Part shown: positions 61,391 to 64,000 of the stretch, piece after piece
Position numbering within the stretch: position 1 is the stretch's first letter
How the letters are laid out: each line of letters begins with the position of its first letter
Assembly (NCBI GenBank): GCA_040386595.1
Contig: JAZKFE010000070.1
Coordinates: forward strand, 1-64,000
DNA length: 64,000 nt
Direction: 5' to 3'
Source: JAKFVC01 sp040386595
GTDB lineage: Bacteria; Planctomycetota; Planctomycetia; Planctomycetales; Planctomycetaceae
The notes under the pieces: generated by a model
Databases searched by the model: none
The model's input: only the letters and a program-made list of their open reading frames with translations
What the model was told of the DNA's origin: nothing
Program-made: the position numbers and the translations under genes

Positions 61391-62434
61391 GTGTTTGGCT
61401 CCACGATTCCGCTGAAGACGCTGTCGTTCATGTGTCGTTCGATGGCTACGATGTTGCACTCCGGTGTGCCGATCGTGAAGACTGTTTCCACGGTGGCCCG
61501 CAATGTGAGCGGTCCCGCGTGTCAGCGACGGCTGCTGGCGGTGACTGAACAGCTCAAAATGGGTGAGGACGTCCGATCGGCGTTTGCGTCGCAGGAAGGC
61601 TACTTCCCCGACTTATTTCTCGACATGGTGGCCGTAGCGGATGAGACTGGCTCACTGCCGGAAGTGCTGCAAAGCCTGGCCGATCATTACGAAAATCTAC
61701 TGCGTCTGCGTCGCGATTTTCTGGGCCAGATTACCTTGCCCGTGCTGCAACTCGTGGCCGCCATCTTCATCATCACCTTCGTGATTTTTGTGTTGGGGGC
61801 GATTGCAGAATCGCGCGGTGGGGCCCCGATGGATGTGTTTGGCTGGGGGCTGACTGGGACCCGTGGAGCGTTGATCTTCTTTTTCGGCTCCTTCGGTTCG
61901 TTTTTCGCGTTGTTCCTGGTTTACTTATTTACGATTCGCGGTCTACGCCAAGAACGGACCTTGCACACCCTGTTTCTGAAGGTGCCCGTCTTAGGGCAGT
62001 GCATGCGAGCCTTTGCGATTGCGCGTTTTTCCTGGGCATTTGCGTTGACGCAACAGTCGGGGATGCGGATCGTTCCCAGCTTGGAATCGAGCTTAAAGGC
62101 GACCGCTAACTATGCCTTTATTGGTGCCTCGCCACGGATGTGTGCGCTGATCAAGCAGGGTGAGGATCTCTCCACAGTCATCAACGATTCCGGCTTGTTT
62201 ACCGTTGAATTCGAACAGATGGTCAGTGTGGCCGAGACTTCCGGCACGGTTCCCGAAACGCTGCAGCACCTGAGTCCGCAATTTGAGGAAAGTGCCCGGC
62301 GGAGCCTGCGAGCCTTGGCGATGGCCTTCGGCTGGGTGGTGTGGGCTCTGGTGGCCGGGTTCATCATCTTCGCGATCTTCAGCCTGGCGAGTTTCTACAT
62401 CGGAATGCTGAACGACGCCGCCAAGGGACTCTAG
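61391..62434 (+). CDS. Type II secretion system GspF/PilC-like protein
   Basis: A 347-residue membrane protein with two GspF domains. The first includes FMCRSMATMLHSGVPIVKTV and VAVADETGSLPEVLQSLADHY; the second includes ALTQQSGMRIVPSLESSL and MVSVAETSGTVPETLQHLS. There are three membrane helices, as in PilC/GspF. It would act in the inner-membrane platform of a type II secretion or pilus system, which fits the pseudopilin-like DUF1559 genes of this genome. No other secretion gene is adjacent. The start is a GTG at 61391. Confidence 0.92.
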   Translation: MFGSTIPLKTLSFMCRSMATMLHSGVPIVKTVSTVARNVSGPACQRRLLAVTEQLKMGEDVRSAFASQEGYFPDLFLDMVAVADETGSLPEVLQSLADHYENLLRLRRDFLGQITLPVLQLVAAIFIITFVIFVLGAIAESRGGAPMDVFGWGLTGTRGALIFFFGSFGSFFALFLVYLFTIRGLRQERTLHTLFLKVPVLGQCMRAFAIARFSWAFALTQQSGMRIVPSLESSLKATANYAFIGASPRMCALIKQGEDLSTVINDSGLFTVEFEQMVSVAETSGTVPETLQHLSPQFEESARRSLRALAMAFGWVVWALVAGFIIFAIFSLASFYIGMLNDAAKGL

Positions 62435-62459
62435 CGTTCAATCTCGGCCATTGTCTTTA

Positions 62460-62741
62460 GAAGATTGCACTCCTGAGACACGGAGAACACGGAGTTTCAG
62501 AAGTCATTAACAAAGAGTTTTAGCCACGGATTGACACGGATCAAACACGGATTGGGTCAGCGTCTGTTTGAGTTCTCAGGTAATGCTGAGCCAGTTCTGA
62601 ATTGTTTTAATTGCAACGGCTGTGAATGCGGCTCTCTGCTGTCTTGTTCCGTGTTCCATCCGTGTTTTTCCGTGGCTAAAAAACTCTTCCTGAATGGCTC
62701 TTGAAACTCTGTGTTCTCTGTGTCTCAGTGGTGCAATCTTC
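62460..62741. repeat. Inverted-repeat element with ACACGGAG arms
   Basis: An element of about 282 bp bounded by inverted repeats of about 40 bp with few mismatches (left arm begins GAAGATTGCACTCCTGAGAC; right arm ends GTGGTGCAATCTTC). Inner sequences include TAGCCACGGATTGACACGGA and its approximate complement CCGTGTTTTTCCGTGGCTA. It lies between the GspF-like gene and tgt. The same kind of repeat is common in planctomycete and verrucomicrobial genomes. Confidence 0.88.
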
Positions 62742-62886
62742 TGATTGTGGATTCCGGATGCTGAGCTTGCCAGGAGTGTTCTGGCGCCCGGGGAATCCGC
62801 TTGCGGCTGAAATCCTGGGCGGCCCTCGCTACACTGCGGGTTTGCTTTCGATTCTCGAACCACGGCTTTTGCTCCAGGATTTTCCG

Positions 62887-63999
62887 TTGTCCCATTTTCG
62901 TTTTGAATTGCTGGCCACCGATGGTCGCTCGCGGGCGGGGCGTTGGCATACTCCGCATGGCCCGGTGGAAACCCCGGCTTTCATGCCGGTCGGCACTTTG
63001 GCGTCGGTCAAGGGATTAACCCCCGATCAACTGCGTTCCACGGGGGCGCAGATGGTGCTGTCGAATACGTACCATCTGGCACTGCGTCCCGGCTCGGAAA
63101 TCGTTGCCGAGATGGGTGGTCTGCATCAATTCATGGGTTGGAATGGCCCGATCCTTACCGACAGCGGGGGATTTCAGGTCTTCAGCCTCGCCAAATTGTC
63201 GAAGCTGACCGATCAACAAGTGGTTTTTCGCTCGCACTTGGATGGCAGGCTGCTGGAGTTGTCGCCCGAACGTGCCATGTTGATTCAGGAACAGCTCGGT
63301 GCCGATTGCATCATGTGCCTGGATGAGTGCCCCCCGGCGGATGCTCCCCTGGAGCGCATTCGAGCGGCGGTCGATCGCACGACGGCCTGGGCTAAACGCT
63401 GCCGCGATTCTCATGTGCGGGACGATCAGGCGTTGTTTGGCATCGTGCAAGGGGGCGTCGATCAGGGGATGCGTGAACGGTCGGCGGCTGGGTTGTTGCC
63501 GCTGGAGTTCCCGGGATATGCCATCGGCGGTCTGAGTGTCGGTGAATCTCCTGAGCAGATGTATCAAACCCTGGACTTCAGCACTCCGCTGCTGCCGGTG
63601 GAGAAGCCGCGTTATCTGATGGGAGTGGGGCGTCCGCAGGATTTGGTGGAGGCGGTGTCTCGCGGAATTGACCTGTTTGACTGTGTCATGCCGACTCGTA
63701 ACGGCCGGAACGCCATGGCGTTTACCAGCCAGGGATCGGTCCGGATCCGGAATCAGAAATACCAGCGGGACGGCGGTCCGCTGGACCCGGAGTGCGGTTG
63801 CACGGTGTGTCAAACGTGGTCGCGAGCCTACTTGCGGCATCTCTTTATGGCGAAAGAGATGCTCGGGCCAATTTTGCTTTCGCTCCACAACATCGCATTC
63901 TACCAGAACTTGGTGCGTGAGATGCGACTCGCTGTCCAGGAGCAGCGGATGGCGGAGTTTCGGGCGGTTCGCCTTGCCCAATGGGAAACTGCCAACTAA
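62887..63999 (+). CDS. tgt: Queuine/preQ1 tRNA-ribosyltransferase
   Basis: A 370-residue tRNA-guanine transglycosylase. It has PVETPAFMPVGTL, the ILTDSGGFQVFSL motif with the general-base Asp, DECPPAD, IGGLSVGE, the nucleophile Asp in GIDLFDCVMPTRNGRN, and the zinc site C-x-C-x2-C with a late His (GCTVCQTW to SLHNIAF). It inserts preQ1 at the wobble position of tRNAs with GUN anticodons. The start is TTG at 62887 with AGGA nine bases upstream, which gives the normal family length; a longer frame reaches back into the repeat element. It ends two bases before the window end. Confidence 0.93.
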   Translation: MSHFRFELLATDGRSRAGRWHTPHGPVETPAFMPVGTLASVKGLTPDQLRSTGAQMVLSNTYHLALRPGSEIVAEMGGLHQFMGWNGPILTDSGGFQVFSLAKLSKLTDQQVVFRSHLDGRLLELSPERAMLIQEQLGADCIMCLDECPPADAPLERIRAAVDRTTAWAKRCRDSHVRDDQALFGIVQGGVDQGMRERSAAGLLPLEFPGYAIGGLSVGESPEQMYQTLDFSTPLLPVEKPRYLMGVGRPQDLVEAVSRGIDLFDCVMPTRNGRNAMAFTSQGSVRIRNQKYQRDGGPLDPECGCTVCQTWSRAYLRHLFMAKEMLGPILLSLHNIAFYQNLVREMRLAVQEQRMAEFRAVRLAQWETAN

Positions 64000-64000
64000 G

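Noticed and set aside
62701..62886. N-terminal extension of Tgt to an ATG at 62701
   Set aside because: The extension is encoded partly by the repeat element, and the protein from the TTG at 62887 has the normal family length and a good ribosome binding site.

Overview
The window looks like a chromosomal segment of a planctomycete, probably family Planctomycetaceae. This is inferred from gene content rather than from a marker gene. The diagnostic families are DUF1501 and DUF1549/DUF1553 proteins, DUF1559 pseudopilin-like proteins paired with small lipoproteins, giant surface proteins with an N-terminal LExR/LEDR-type motif, a Ser/Thr kinase fused to TPRs, and many IR-bounded dispersed repeats. 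Coding density is moderate, most genes lie on the minus strand up to about 47 kb, and no tRNA, rRNA, CRISPR array or intact transposase was recognised. One assembly gap (10 N) lies at 19554-19563.

Region by region. 0-5 kb: a minus-strand group of two Gfo/Idh/MocA oxidoreductase-like proteins (one without the usual catalytic EKP motif), an MFS transporter and a Tat-exported DUF1501 protein. 5-11 kb: a small membrane protein, a GNAT acetyltransferase, and two copies of a DUF1559 plus lipoprotein module. 11-16.5 kb: a P-type cation ATPase and an MMPL/RND exporter. 16.5-23 kb: purB, an ATP-grasp gene broken by the assembly gap and flanked by two inverted copies of a palindromic repeat, glyA, and a divergent BRCT-MerR-TPR fusion gene. 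23-27.5 kb: a Tsr3/DUF367-like protein, an Rrf2 regulator divergent from a protoglobin and a secreted one-haem protein, with two matching palindromes in the divergent promoter, then a universal stress protein. 27.5-33.5 kb: class I fumarase, a response regulator, a ligase-associated-type exonuclease that seems to start at ATT, an esterase, a Nudix hydrolase and an exported leucine-rich-repeat protein. 34-45 kb: an HD-GYP protein, a DFN-type Ser/Thr kinase with TPRs, a large PPC-type surface protein and a matrixin-like protease. 45-54 kb: xylose isomerase, Uma2 nuclease-like and DUF2784 proteins, sufU-sufS, a PARG-like protein, an exported alpha/beta hydrolase and an RbsA-like sugar ABC ATPase. 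54-64 kb: a DUF1549/1553 plus DUF1501 pair split by a repeat element, membrane proteins, a UPF0104/LPG-synthase-like flippase family protein, an HD-domain protein, an unlinked GspF/PilC-like protein and tgt.

The most distinctive features are: several families of short palindromic repeats, two of which supply the stop codon of a neighbouring gene; the Rrf2-protoglobin-one-haem protein locus, probably a nitric oxide or redox response unit; a PARG-like protein with a changed phosphate-binding loop; the BRCT-MerR-TPR fusion; and a bacterial Tsr3-like protein. All functions were assigned by reading the translated sequences; no database search was run.
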